Shown here one piece after another: positions 31,678 through 39,842 of a stretch of 64,000 bases of DNA. Source of the stretch: Stagnihabitans sp038231395 (GTDB lineage: Bacteria > Pseudomonadota > Alphaproteobacteria > Rhodobacterales > Rhodobacteraceae). The DNA is taken from NCBI GenBank assembly GCA_038231395.1, contig JBBRLL010000007.1:1-64000 (forward strand), written 5' to 3'. The stretch's first letter is position 1, and each line of letters begins with the position of its first letter. The notes under the pieces were generated by a model. That model saw nothing but the letters and a program-made list of their open reading frames with translations. It had not been told where the DNA came from and searched no databases. The position numbers and the translations under genes are program-made.

Positions 31678-32883
31678 ATGCCACTCACGGTTGCAAAAGT
31701 GCACAAATCGAACATCCGGCCTGTCGGGCCGATCCCGGACACCCACATGCAATCCAATCTGAGCGCCCAACTGACCCTGCCTGCCTGGATACCGGACGCG
31801 GTGCGGCTTTATCTTGACCACACCGAAACCGGCCTGTCGCTGCGCGCCATTGCCCGGCGCGACGGCCGACATGCCTCCACCGTTCTGCGCCAGGTCCGCC
31901 GTTATGAGGGCCGCCGCGACGATCCTTTGCTGGACGAAGCGCTGGTGGCTCTGGTGCGGCAGCAGGGACCCGTCCCCTTAGATCCCGTCATGAAGGATGC
32001 CCCGATGTCCGCTCCAATCCGCCACCAGACCCAGGCTTTGGATGAAGCCACCATCCGCCGCGAAGGCCGCCGTATCCTGCGCCGGCTGGCAGAGCCGGGC
32101 TCGGTGCTGGCCGTTGCCCCCGATATGGAAAAGGCCGTGGTGATGCGCGACTTCCCCGATGGCAGGTCAGCCCGGACCGGCGTGGTCGACCGCGCCTTTG
32201 CCCAAGCCTTTGCGCTGAAAGACTGGATCACCATCCGCAAAGCCGGGCGGGTGACCAGCTACGAGATGTCGGCCACCGGACGCATGGCCTTGAAACGGAT
32301 GATCGAAGAGGAGGAAAGCGGCCAGATGGGCCTAGCTGAAGCTCCGGCGGCCTTTGAGGGCGGGTTCCAGAGCGCATTCGCCGGGCAGCATCGCGACTGG
32401 GCGGAAAAGGACATAGCGACCGAGGATGGCCCGCGCCGGATGCGTTACAACCTCGCCGAAAGCCCGGTGGCGGTGCTGGGGCGCAGGCGCGACAAGGACG
32501 GCAAGGCGTTTCTGGAACGCGATCTGATCGAAGCCGCTGAACGCCTGCGCGAGGACTATGAACTGGCGCAGATGGGCCCCCGCGTCGCGCAGAACTGGGA
32601 GCGGTTTCTGACCGGTACCGCCGGTGGTTTCCGCTCTGACAGCGGGCTGGCCGAAGGCCCGCGTGCGGCACGTGACCGCGTGTCACTGGCCCTGCGTGAC
32701 CTTGGCCCGGGTCTGGGCGACGTGGCCCTGCGGGTCTGCTGCTTTCTGGAAGGGGTGGAGGCGGCAGAGCGCCGGATGGGCTGGGCCGCGCGCTCTGGCA
32801 AGATCGTGCTGCGTATCGCCCTGCAACGCCTGCGCCGCCATTATGATGAGACCTATGGCCGCTCTGGTCCGTTGATCGGATGA
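31678..32883 (+). CDS. Helix-turn-helix DUF6456 domain protein
   Basis: A protein of up to 401 residues. An N-terminal HTH (AVRLYLDHTETGLSLRAIARRDGRHASTVLRQVRRYE) is followed by a winged-helix-like segment (TSYEMSATGRMALKRMIEEEE) and the C-terminal DUF6456 domain (SPVAVLGRRRDKDGKAFLERDLIEAAERLREDYELAQMGPRVAQNW to GPGLGDVALRVCCFLEGVEAAERRMGW). This is a DNA-binding regulator type common in alphaproteobacteria; its targets are unknown. Start is uncertain: ATG 31678 or ATG 31747, the latter beginning just before the HTH. It is divergent from the DUF6477 gene. Confidence 0.8.
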   Translation: MPLTVAKVHKSNIRPVGPIPDTHMQSNLSAQLTLPAWIPDAVRLYLDHTETGLSLRAIARRDGRHASTVLRQVRRYEGRRDDPLLDEALVALVRQQGPVPLDPVMKDAPMSAPIRHQTQALDEATIRREGRRILRRLAEPGSVLAVAPDMEKAVVMRDFPDGRSARTGVVDRAFAQAFALKDWITIRKAGRVTSYEMSATGRMALKRMIEEEESGQMGLAEAPAAFEGGFQSAFAGQHRDWAEKDIATEDGPRRMRYNLAESPVAVLGRRRDKDGKAFLERDLIEAAERLREDYELAQMGPRVAQNWERFLTGTAGGFRSDSGLAEGPRAARDRVSLALRDLGPGLGDVALRVCCFLEGVEAAERRMGWAARSGKIVLRIALQRLRRHYDETYGRSGPLIG

Positions 32884-32911
32884 CAAGCCCGATTCGAATG
32901 ACGCAAATGGA

Positions 32912-32935
32912 GCATGGGCAGATTGCCCATCCTAC
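32912..32935 (+). repeat. 24-bp palindromic dispersed repeat, copy B
   Basis: Starts GCATGGGC and ends GCCCATCCTAC; identical over 24 bases to the reverse complement of copy A. It lies 28 bases after the DUF6456 gene stop. Confidence 0.7.
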
Positions 32936-33104
32936 CCTGTACGCGGACCAGCGCCAGTGACGTGGGTCAGACCGCGTTTCAGCGGAGCCGTCAAACCATG
33001 CTGCTTGGCCCGACGGTGCAACGGTCCGATGCTCAAACATCGGGCGATCACCTGACACCTGCCGCATCGGAGATTTGCAATTCAGGCCTCAACCCGACGC
33101 CGGC

Positions 33105-34073
33105 TCAGGTGATCTTCTTGGCGCTCACCGTGCCCTCATCAATGCAGGACTTGGCCTTTTCAACCTCTAGCTCGATGGACTTGAACTGCTTGAGGATTTC
33201 GGTCTTTTCCTTGAGAAGTGCTATTTCCGCCTTGAATTTCTTTTTCAACGCCTCGGCTTCCGCCGCGATAGCCTCCAGTTTGGCAAAGGTGCGCTTGGCC
33301 TTGTCAACGTAGGACAAGGGCGTGGTATCCATCCCTGCGGGCACGGTTTGCGAAGACGGGTTCTTGTCCTGATCCTTTTTCAGCTTCGCTTCGAACTCTT
33401 CCTTTTTCAGGATGCTCGCGTTGATGCTGCCACCATATCGCGCGGCCTCTTTGACCAAGGCACCCAGCTTTTTGTCGGTCAGGGGTTGCGGAACCTCCAG
33501 TTGGTCTTCCGGGTCCTTGCCCTTCTTCAAGGCCTCAGCGATCAGGTGGTCGATCAATTTGTCATATTGGCTGTCAAACACCGTCATGTATTTCGGCACC
33601 TGAAAGCGTATGTTGTTGGCTTCGGTCAGCGCGCGCACCGTCTCCACCAGATCAAGCCGCAGTTTCTTGACTGCATCGCGGGCGGGATTTTTGTCCTTGG
33701 ATTTCTCGGCCGCCAGCGCCTTGGCCATCTGCGAGGCCAGATCAGCCCCCGCAGCAGCACCCGCCTTGCAGGTATCGCAATGGCCCAGCAAGTCCTTCAG
33801 GTCAGTCACCAGCAGCTTGCGGTCGCCATCAAGCTGTTTTTTGGCATCGGCAAAACCCTTGTCCTTGAGGAACTCCGCCAGTTTCTTGGAGATGACCCCG
33901 GCCTCGTAGGCCGCAATCGCCGCTGCCCCCAGCTTTTTCTCATGCGCTTCCATCGCCTTGTCGAGCGACTGCAACCCTTTCCACAGGTCCTTGCAATCCT
34001 CCAATGAGGATTTCGTCAGTTTGGGTTCCAAAGATTTGTACGCGGCAACCAGTTTTGTCCAATCGTCGGCCAT
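33105..34073 (-). CDS. Lysine-rich helical protein of unknown function
   Basis: A 322-residue, highly charged, mostly helical protein with no signal peptide or membrane segment. I do not recognise the family. It is rich in Lys, Ala, Glu and Asp. The C-terminal 70 residues (KAKRTFAKLEAIAAEAEALKK onward) look like a coiled coil. There is one CxxC-like pair in GHCDTCKAG and a lone Cys near the end. Its composition, with AAG-rich lysine codons, is unlike its neighbours and suggests an accessory or acquired gene. It stands alone between a repeat-bearing gap and divergent lipA. A GGGGAA precedes the ATG closely. Confidence 0.65.
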   Translation of the reverse strand: MADDWTKLVAAYKSLEPKLTKSSLEDCKDLWKGLQSLDKAMEAHEKKLGAAAIAAYEAGVISKKLAEFLKDKGFADAKKQLDGDRKLLVTDLKDLLGHCDTCKAGAAAGADLASQMAKALAAEKSKDKNPARDAVKKLRLDLVETVRALTEANNIRFQVPKYMTVFDSQYDKLIDHLIAEALKKGKDPEDQLEVPQPLTDKKLGALVKEAARYGGSINASILKKEEFEAKLKKDQDKNPSSQTVPAGMDTTPLSYVDKAKRTFAKLEAIAAEAEALKKKFKAEIALLKEKTEILKQFKSIELEVEKAKSCIDEGTVSAKKIT

Positions 34074-34187
34074 AATTCCCCGCTTGCGGTGCAGGACCGC
34101 GTTGCATGATCAGATGCGACACGAGAACAACTTTTCATCGCGCCCGTCAAAGGATATGTCTGGGGCATCGACCAAAGGAACTGACGG

Positions 34188-35144
34188 ATGACCGAACGCG
34201 ATCTGAAGCTGCCCGAGGCGCGTCACCCCGAAAAGGCGCACAGGGCCGACAATCCGCAGCCGAAAAAGCCGGACTGGATCAGGGTCAGGGCGCCCACCTC
34301 GGAAGGCTACAAGAAAACCCGTGACATCCTGCGCGACCAAAAGCTGGTGACTGTCTGTGAAGAGGCCGGCTGTCCCAATGTGGGCGAGTGTTGGAGCCAG
34401 GGCCACGCCACCATGATGATCCTTGGTGACATCTGCACCCGGGGCTGCACCTTCTGCAACATCGCCACGGGCAAACCGCGGGACGTGAATGCCTTTGAAC
34501 CGGGCCGCGTCGCGCATGCCGTGGCCGAACTGGGGTTGCGGCATGTGGTGGTGACCTCGGTCGACCGGGACGATCTGGACGATGGCGGTGCGGAACATTT
34601 CGCCATGACGATCCGCGCCATCCGTCACCGCGCGCCCGGCACCACCATCGAAGTGCTGACCCCGGATTTCCTGAAATGCCCGCCCTCCGCGCTTGAAACC
34701 GTGGTCGCAGCCCGCCCCGATGTCTTCAACCACAACCTTGAAACCGTGCCGGGTCTGTATCCGGAGGTGCGCCCCGGTGCCCGCTACTTCGCTTCTCTGC
34801 GGTTGTTGCAGCGCGTCAAGGAACTTGACCCCACCCTGTTCACCAAGTCCGGCATCATGGTGGGTCTGGGAGAGGATCGCCCCGGTGTTTTGCAAGTCAT
34901 GGATGACATGCGCGCCGCCGATGTGGATTTCCTGACGATCGGTCAGTATCTGCAACCGACCCCGAAGCACCACCGGGTTGACCGGTTCGTCACCCCGGAC
35001 GAGTTCAAATCCTATGAGGCAGCGGCGTGGGGCAAAGGCTTCTTGATGGTCTCAGCCACCCCGCTGACCCGCTCCAGCTACCACGCCGGCGACGATTTCG
35101 TCCGCTTGCGGACCAATCGTCTGGAAAAGCTGGACCGGGCTTAG
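34188..35144 (+). CDS. lipA: Lipoyl synthase
   Basis: A 318-residue radical SAM enzyme that inserts sulfur into octanoyl groups of lipoyl domains. The N-terminal auxiliary cluster is CEEAGCPNVGECW, the radical SAM motif is CTRGCTFCNI, and later segments DDLDDGGAEHF and TKSGIMVGLGE are conserved in LipA. The terminal RSSYHAGDDF supplies the conserved C-terminal serine region. AAGGAA precedes the ATG. Stand-alone housekeeping gene followed by a 14-bp tandem array. Confidence 0.97.
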   Translation: MTERDLKLPEARHPEKAHRADNPQPKKPDWIRVRAPTSEGYKKTRDILRDQKLVTVCEEAGCPNVGECWSQGHATMMILGDICTRGCTFCNIATGKPRDVNAFEPGRVAHAVAELGLRHVVVTSVDRDDLDDGGAEHFAMTIRAIRHRAPGTTIEVLTPDFLKCPPSALETVVAARPDVFNHNLETVPGLYPEVRPGARYFASLRLLQRVKELDPTLFTKSGIMVGLGEDRPGVLQVMDDMRAADVDFLTIGQYLQPTPKHHRVDRFVTPDEFKSYEAAAWGKGFLMVSATPLTRSSYHAGDDFVRLRTNRLEKLDRA

Positions 35145-35149
35145 GCGCG

Positions 35150-35219
35150 TTCGGGTAGGTCGGTTCGGGCAGGTCGGTTCGGGCAGGTCGGTTCGGGCAG
35201 GTCGGTTTGCGCAGGTCGG
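35150..35219. repeat. 14-bp tandem repeat array (five units)
   Basis: Five head-to-tail units of consensus TTCGGGCAGGTCGG: units 2 to 4 are identical, unit 1 has one change and unit 5 two changes near its start; a partial sixth unit follows. It fills most of the 92 bases between the convergent lipA and GST genes. The unit is not a multiple of three and the array is not within a real coding region. Confidence 0.9.
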
Positions 35220-35236
35220 TTTCGGCTGGCCTTGAC

Positions 35237-35863
35237 TCAGGCCGGTGGAATGAACGCCTGCTGGGTGGCAAGAAACACCGGCAACGCCTCGCTCGCGGCG
35301 GCGTGGGCGGCAAGGGCAGGGTAGGGGAATAGGGTGATCGTGCCGGGATGCGCCTCGGTTGCGTGGCGTAAGACGCAGGCCACCGCAATGTCCGCATGCC
35401 CCGGTTTTTCGCCAAACCACCACGGCGTGGATAGGGCGGCGCGGTCGGTTTCCAGAACTGCCAGGGTGGCTGCGATCTGGCTCAGACAGCGTTGCTCCCA
35501 GATCGCGGATGCCTTGTCATGCAGGGTGCGCTCGTAGAAAAGGCTGACCGCCTTGTCGGCCAGACCACAGGCCAGCGCCGCCACTTTCAGCGCACGGTGA
35601 CGCGCGGGTTCGTGGCGCGGAAACAGCACCTGATCCTTGCGCGCAGTCCGGTCGAGGTAATCGATGATCACCGCGCTGTCGATCAACACGTCCCCGTCGT
35701 CCAAAATCAAGTTAGGCACCCGGATCAGCGGGTTAAAGCCTTGCACCTGATCGGCATTGCTGAAAATGGACCACGCGCGATGCTCGAACGCCATATCGTA
35801 CAGCCGCAAGGCAATCCCCACCCGCCGCACGAAGGGGCTGTCATATTGGCCGATCAGGATCAT
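35237..35863 (-). CDS. Glutathione S-transferase family protein
   Basis: A 208-residue GST. The thioredoxin-like N-terminal domain (MILIGQYDSPFVRRVGIALRLYDMAFEHR, then NPLIRVPNLILDDGDVLIDSAVIIDYLDR) contains the cis-Pro VP and the glutathione gamma-glutamyl site D-S-A. A helical C-terminal domain follows. A serine in the YDSPFVRR segment is the probable catalytic residue. It lies 16 bases downstream of the cytochrome gene in the same direction. Substrate unknown. Confidence 0.9.
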   Translation of the reverse strand: MILIGQYDSPFVRRVGIALRLYDMAFEHRAWSIFSNADQVQGFNPLIRVPNLILDDGDVLIDSAVIIDYLDRTARKDQVLFPRHEPARHRALKVAALACGLADKAVSLFYERTLHDKASAIWEQRCLSQIAATLAVLETDRAALSTPWWFGEKPGHADIAVACVLRHATEAHPGTITLFPYPALAAHAAASEALPVFLATQQAFIPPA

Positions 35864-35879
35864 CTTGGACGCTCACTTC

Positions 35880-36770
35880 TCATTTGACGGCTGGAATTGC
35901 CTTCAGATAGGCCACCACAGCCCGCACGTCGCTTTCCGGCAGATGGCCCATATTGTCAACCACATGCGCCATCTGGCCGCCGACCGCGTCAAAGCTGGGC
36001 GTAAAGCCGGTGGTCAGATAGGCGTAGATGTCATCGGCGGGCCAGTCAAGCTTGCCCGAGGTCACGTTCGGCACTTTGCCCTTGCCATCCGGCGAAGGCC
36101 CACCCGCCATCCAGCGCGACTTGTCCAATCCGCCCAACGGGTTGCGCGGCGTGTGACACTCGCCACAATGCGCCATCGCCTCGGCAATGTAGCGACCGCG
36201 CGTCACGTCATCGGCCAAGGGTCCGGTCAGCACATAGCCGGTTCCGCCAAACAGCAGCTTCCAGATCCCCAGACTCCGCCGGATGGTGAAGGGAAACCCG
36301 ACCTGATGCGGCTGGCTGGGTGTGGCCGAGGCGGGAAGGGTGTCAAGATAGGCCTTCAGGTCAACCAGATCCTGCGCCGCCATCTTGGCATAGGCCACGT
36401 AGGGCATCGCGGGATATTCATGGCTGCCATCCGGCAACACGCCGTCCTGCAAGGCATGTGCAAAGGCGGCAAGCGTCCAGCCGCCGATCCCGGCCTTCGG
36501 GTCGGGTGAGACATTGGGGGCCACAAACGTCCCAAACGCCGTGGCAAACTGCTGCCCGCCGGCCAGAACCAACTGATCCGCCCCCTTGGCCCCGGGCGCC
36601 ATGTGACAGGAGGCGCAGCCAGAGGCCCAGAAGATCACCTCACCATGCACCTTGTCACCGGTCAGCTTTTCCATCGCCGCAGTGGGCCGCAGTTCGGGGG
36701 CCGACAGATACCAGCCCACAGCGGCGGCAAAGATTGCCAGCGCCAGCAGAGTTCGCAACATCTTTGCCAT
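35880..36770 (-). CDS. Dihaem c-type cytochrome
   Basis: A 296-residue cytochrome with an N-terminal membrane anchor or signal (LRTLLALAIFAAAVGWYLSA). Two haem sites are visible: ASGCASCHMAPGAKG (about residue 51) and AHCGECHTPRNPLGG (about residue 195). The spacing and the LAGGQQFATAFGTFVAPNVSPDP segment resemble the cytochrome subunits of membrane alcohol/aldehyde dehydrogenases. No dehydrogenase gene adjoins it. The ATG at 36770 starts the signal; upstream extension of the frame is antisense to hpt. Confidence 0.88.
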   Translation of the reverse strand: MAKMLRTLLALAIFAAAVGWYLSAPELRPTAAMEKLTGDKVHGEVIFWASGCASCHMAPGAKGADQLVLAGGQQFATAFGTFVAPNVSPDPKAGIGGWTLAAFAHALQDGVLPDGSHEYPAMPYVAYAKMAAQDLVDLKAYLDTLPASATPSQPHQVGFPFTIRRSLGIWKLLFGGTGYVLTGPLADDVTRGRYIAEAMAHCGECHTPRNPLGGLDKSRWMAGGPSPDGKGKVPNVTSGKLDWPADDIYAYLTTGFTPSFDAVGGQMAHVVDNMGHLPESDVRAVVAYLKAIPAVK

Positions 36771-36897
36771 GGTTTGCCCTGCCAATCCTGGTGAAACCGT
36801 CTCACAAGTTCTGCCAGACGGCAAGTCGGACAGGCCTTTGACACACCGTGCCGTGAACCTGCGAAGGTCGTGCCGGAACGTTTGACCTGAAGCCGCC

Positions 36898-37437
36898 CTA
36901 CTCGGTAAACCGGACCTTGCCGATATAGGGCAGGTTGCGGTTCCTTTGGGCAAAGTCGATGCCGTATCCCACGACAAACTCATCGGGAATGACAAAGCCG
37001 GTCCAGGTGGCCTTGATGTCCACCTCCCGTCGCGACGGCTTGTCCAGCAGCGCGCAGACCGCCAACCTCCGGGGTTCGCGCGCCTGCAACAGCTTGCGGA
37101 CGTGGTGCAGGGTGTAGCCGGTGTCCACGATATCCTCGACCACCAGCACATCCTTGCCAGCAATCTCGCCCCTTATGTCCTTCAGGATCCGCACCTCCCG
37201 GCTGGAGTGCAGCGAATCCCCATAAGACGAGGCTTCCAGAAAATCGACCTCCACCGGCAAGGCAATCTCGCGGACAAGGTCGGCGATGAACACGAAAGAC
37301 CCGCGCAACAGCCCGACCACCACCAGCTTGTCGGTGCCCTTGTAATGCTCTGTGATCTCGCGGGCCAGTTCCTCAACCCGGGCCGCAATCGTCTTGGCGC
37401 TGATCATCTGGTCGATGACATAGGGACGTTCGGGCAT
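36898..37437 (-). CDS. hpt: Hypoxanthine phosphoribosyltransferase
   Basis: A 179-residue type I phosphoribosyltransferase of purine salvage. Motifs are LVVVGLLRGSFVFIADLVR, the flexible-loop SYG-D-S segment (EASSYGDSLHSS) and the PRPP loop VLVVEDIVDTGYTL; C-terminal FVVGYGIDFAQRNRNLPYIG is characteristic of Hpt. The ATG at 37437 has GGAGG upstream. It is divergent from the RatA-like gene. Confidence 0.95.
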   Translation of the reverse strand: MPERPYVIDQMISAKTIAARVEELAREITEHYKGTDKLVVVGLLRGSFVFIADLVREIALPVEVDFLEASSYGDSLHSSREVRILKDIRGEIAGKDVLVVEDIVDTGYTLHHVRKLLQAREPRRLAVCALLDKPSRREVDIKATWTGFVIPDEFVVGYGIDFAQRNRNLPYIGKVRFTE

Positions 37438-37566
37438 GCGGCCTCCACCAATTGCACTCAATCACTCACGTGGTTTTGCGCGGATCCGGATTCCCATTGG
37501 CCACGCAACACTCTAAGGCTAACCAAAACGCACGGGCGGCGCACTGGCAAGGGGCAATTGGATCGG

Positions 37567-38088
37567 ATGACACGGCACCACGAAGAGAAGTTCCTGCCCT
37601 ATACCCCGGCACAGATGTTCGATCTGGTGGCCGATGTCGCCCGCTACCCGGAGTTTTTGCCGTGGACCGCCGCCGCCCGCATCCACTCCCGCCTGCCGAT
37701 CACGCAAGGCGGCAACCTGGGCGGCGAAGTGCTGGAGGCCGATCTGGTGATTTCCTTCAAGCTGTTCCGCGAGAAGTTCGGCAGCCGGGTGACCCTGCTG
37801 CCCGCCCATTTACCAGCGGGATCACCCACGGGGTCACCCTCCGGAGGCCGCATCCTGACCGAATACCTTAACGGCCCGTTCCGCCATCTGAAATCAGAGT
37901 GGAGCTTTGCCGAAGCCCCGCCTGACCGTCCCCCAGGCTCCTGCAAAGTCGTCTTCGATGTGGATTTCGAGTTTCGCAACGCTTTGCTGACCGCCGTGAT
38001 CGGCTTTGTGTTCAACGAGGCAATGACCCGCGTGGTCCGCGCCTTTGAGGCGCGCGCACAGGTGCTGTACGGGCGCAAAATCCCCTAG
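37567..38088 (+). CDS. RatA/COQ10-like START-domain protein
   Basis: A 173-residue polyketide cyclase/START protein of the RatA/COQ10 family: LPYTPAQMFDLVADVARYPEFLPWTAAARI, then LISFKLFREKFGSRVTL and YLNGPFRHLKSEWSF, ending NEAMTRVVRAFEARA. COQ10 homologues bind ubiquinone and assist respiration; in bacteria the same family is named RatA. A short Gly/Ser/Pro loop insertion (GSPTGSPSGG) encoded by a 12-bp imperfect duplication interrupts the usual beta-hairpin. ATG 37567 is used; an upstream in-frame TTG at 37558 is possible. Confidence 0.85.
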   Translation: MTRHHEEKFLPYTPAQMFDLVADVARYPEFLPWTAAARIHSRLPITQGGNLGGEVLEADLVISFKLFREKFGSRVTLLPAHLPAGSPTGSPSGGRILTEYLNGPFRHLKSEWSFAEAPPDRPPGSCKVVFDVDFEFRNALLTAVIGFVFNEAMTRVVRAFEARAQVLYGRKIP

Positions 38089-38271
38089 AGCGGACTTGAA
38101 CGGCCTGCCAAAACGGTGAACCTGAACAGGAAAACCCGGCGATCTGACACGCCCCGGACCCCGGACCACCGGTAAGCGACACCCTGCCGTGCCGCGCGCC
38201 GTTTATCTCGAAAACATACAGAAACCTGACGCCAAAACCACGACCCATCTCAGGACACATCCCACGCAACC

Positions 38272-39660
38272 TCAGCGGCAAAACCCGTTGACCCGGCGCA
38301 GGCGGTAGGTCCGCACCGTGATCCCGGCGGCGGTAAAGGGCACCAGAGTAGGCGGCCCGACCTCGTCAAACAAGGTCGCCGCAACCGCCGGATCATCGCT
38401 GGCATTTTCGACCAGAAGGGCAGGTTGACCGCATAGTGCAGCGGGGAAAGCGCCGCGAAATCCCCAGCGATACGGTTCGGTCACAGCGCGCACCGGCAAG
38501 TCGGGAAAGGCCACGAACATCCGCCCGGTCACGCTATAATCAGTCGTGGCGATCCACAGCGCACCCTTCTCCTGCGCCGCTTGGGCGATCTGGGGCAGAG
38601 CTTGCCAACCTCGCATCTGGTTGGCAGGATTGTCAACGTTTCCAATCGGTTGCCATGGGTTGAGCATGACGGCCATCAGTCCAAGGGACAGGACGGCCCC
38701 GCTCCACCCGGCGGTTTTGCGCCACGCCTCAGATCCGGCGGCCACCACGGCGATGACCCCCATCGCTGGCATCGGCCAGTTCAATTCGACCGTGCCGTGC
38801 AGGGCGTGGACGGCGAAATAGGCCAGCAAAGGCAACACCGACCACAAGATCAGGGCCCGCCCCTTGCCGGGCCAAAGTGCCACGCCACGCAAGGCGAGGA
38901 TGCCAATTACCGGCGTGGGCAGCACCAGCATCATCAACAGATATTGCCCAAGGTTCCAAGGGGTTAGCCCAGATTCTATGATCCGCCCGAATTGCCGCTC
39001 AAATCCCAGACCATGATGATCGACGTTCCACAGGATCAAAGGCAGAACCGGAATAATCGCGCAAACCACCGCCAGATAAGGCCCCGGCCTGCGCAAACTG
39101 CTGCGCCCGGCGCGGGTAAAGACCAGCCAGCCGAAAAAGCCTACCGTAAGGAAAAGGTTGGTGAATTTGCTCATCACCCCCAGGCCGCAGGCCAGACCTG
39201 CCAAGGCCCACCAGCCGATCCGCCAGCGCGGCTGACCCCACCGCAACGCCTCCTCACCTTCGGTGGCTTTGACGGCGCAATAGGTCGCCAACATCCAGAA
39301 AAACGTCGAAGGCACGTCCGGCGTGGCGAAGCTTCCGACCCCAAGTATCAAAAATCCAACGTTAAAATAAAGTGCCGCCCGGGGGCCCGCCTCTCGACCG
39401 GCGATAGCCGCCACCAGCAAGGTCGCCCCAGCCATTGCCAGCATCGGCACCACGCGCAGGCCAAACGGGGTAATCCCGAACAGCGCCGTTCCGGCCCGGA
39501 TCATGGCGGCGATCATCGGCGGATGGTCGTAATAGTCCCAATCCAGGGCGGTGGACCAGAGCGCATAATAGGTCTCGTCCCCGATCATCGGCAGCACGGC
39601 CGCCATGACCAGATGCAGGGCGCCAAACCCACATGCCACCAAAAGGACTGACCGGTTCAT
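38272..39660 (-). CDS. Glycosyltransferase family 39 (ArnT/PMT-like) membrane protein
   Basis: A 462-residue polytopic protein. The first periplasmic loop contains the D-E pair of GT-C enzymes (MIGDETYYALWSTALDWDYYDHPPMIAAMI), and many helices follow. Such enzymes move a sugar from a polyprenyl-phosphate carrier to lipid A, glycans or proteins on the periplasmic side. It is divergent from a GT2-GtrA fusion that would make and flip the carrier-linked sugar, so they probably work together. The ATG at 39660 is preceded by GGCGGAAC. The acceptor is unknown. Confidence 0.88.
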   Translation of the reverse strand: MNRSVLLVACGFGALHLVMAAVLPMIGDETYYALWSTALDWDYYDHPPMIAAMIRAGTALFGITPFGLRVVPMLAMAGATLLVAAIAGREAGPRAALYFNVGFLILGVGSFATPDVPSTFFWMLATYCAVKATEGEEALRWGQPRWRIGWWALAGLACGLGVMSKFTNLFLTVGFFGWLVFTRAGRSSLRRPGPYLAVVCAIIPVLPLILWNVDHHGLGFERQFGRIIESGLTPWNLGQYLLMMLVLPTPVIGILALRGVALWPGKGRALILWSVLPLLAYFAVHALHGTVELNWPMPAMGVIAVVAAGSEAWRKTAGWSGAVLSLGLMAVMLNPWQPIGNVDNPANQMRGWQALPQIAQAAQEKGALWIATTDYSVTGRMFVAFPDLPVRAVTEPYRWGFRGAFPAALCGQPALLVENASDDPAVAATLFDEVGPPTLVPFTAAGITVRTYRLRRVNGFCR

Positions 39661-39756
39661 CTTTGTTCCGCCGATTTGGGCGCAGGTTTGCAGCCCCTTC
39701 AACCGCGCGGCTTACAGGAAGCGGCAAGCCATGGTAAGGCACCGCCTCCAAAAGCT

Positions 39757-39821
39757 GATGGCCCCGAAAACTCGACGGCCCCAGAACGTGATGGCCCCAG
39801 AACGTGATGGCCCAAAAACCT
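39757..39821. repeat. 16-bp tandem repeat array (four units)
   Basis: Units of consensus GATGGCCCCAGAACGT: a 17-base diverged first unit, two near-identical middle units and a diverged fourth. It lies in the 182-base divergent region between the GT39 gene and the GT2-GtrA gene, ending about 20 bases before the latter's start. Confidence 0.8.
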
Positions 39822-39842
39822 GAAGGCTTGAACCAGAGGCGT

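Noticed and set aside
35150..35219. CRISPR array
   Set aside because: Units are only 14 bp and contiguous, with no spacers and no cas genes nearby.
36771..37163. N-terminal extension of the cytochrome frame
   Set aside because: It overlaps hpt in another frame and precedes a clear signal peptide at 36770.
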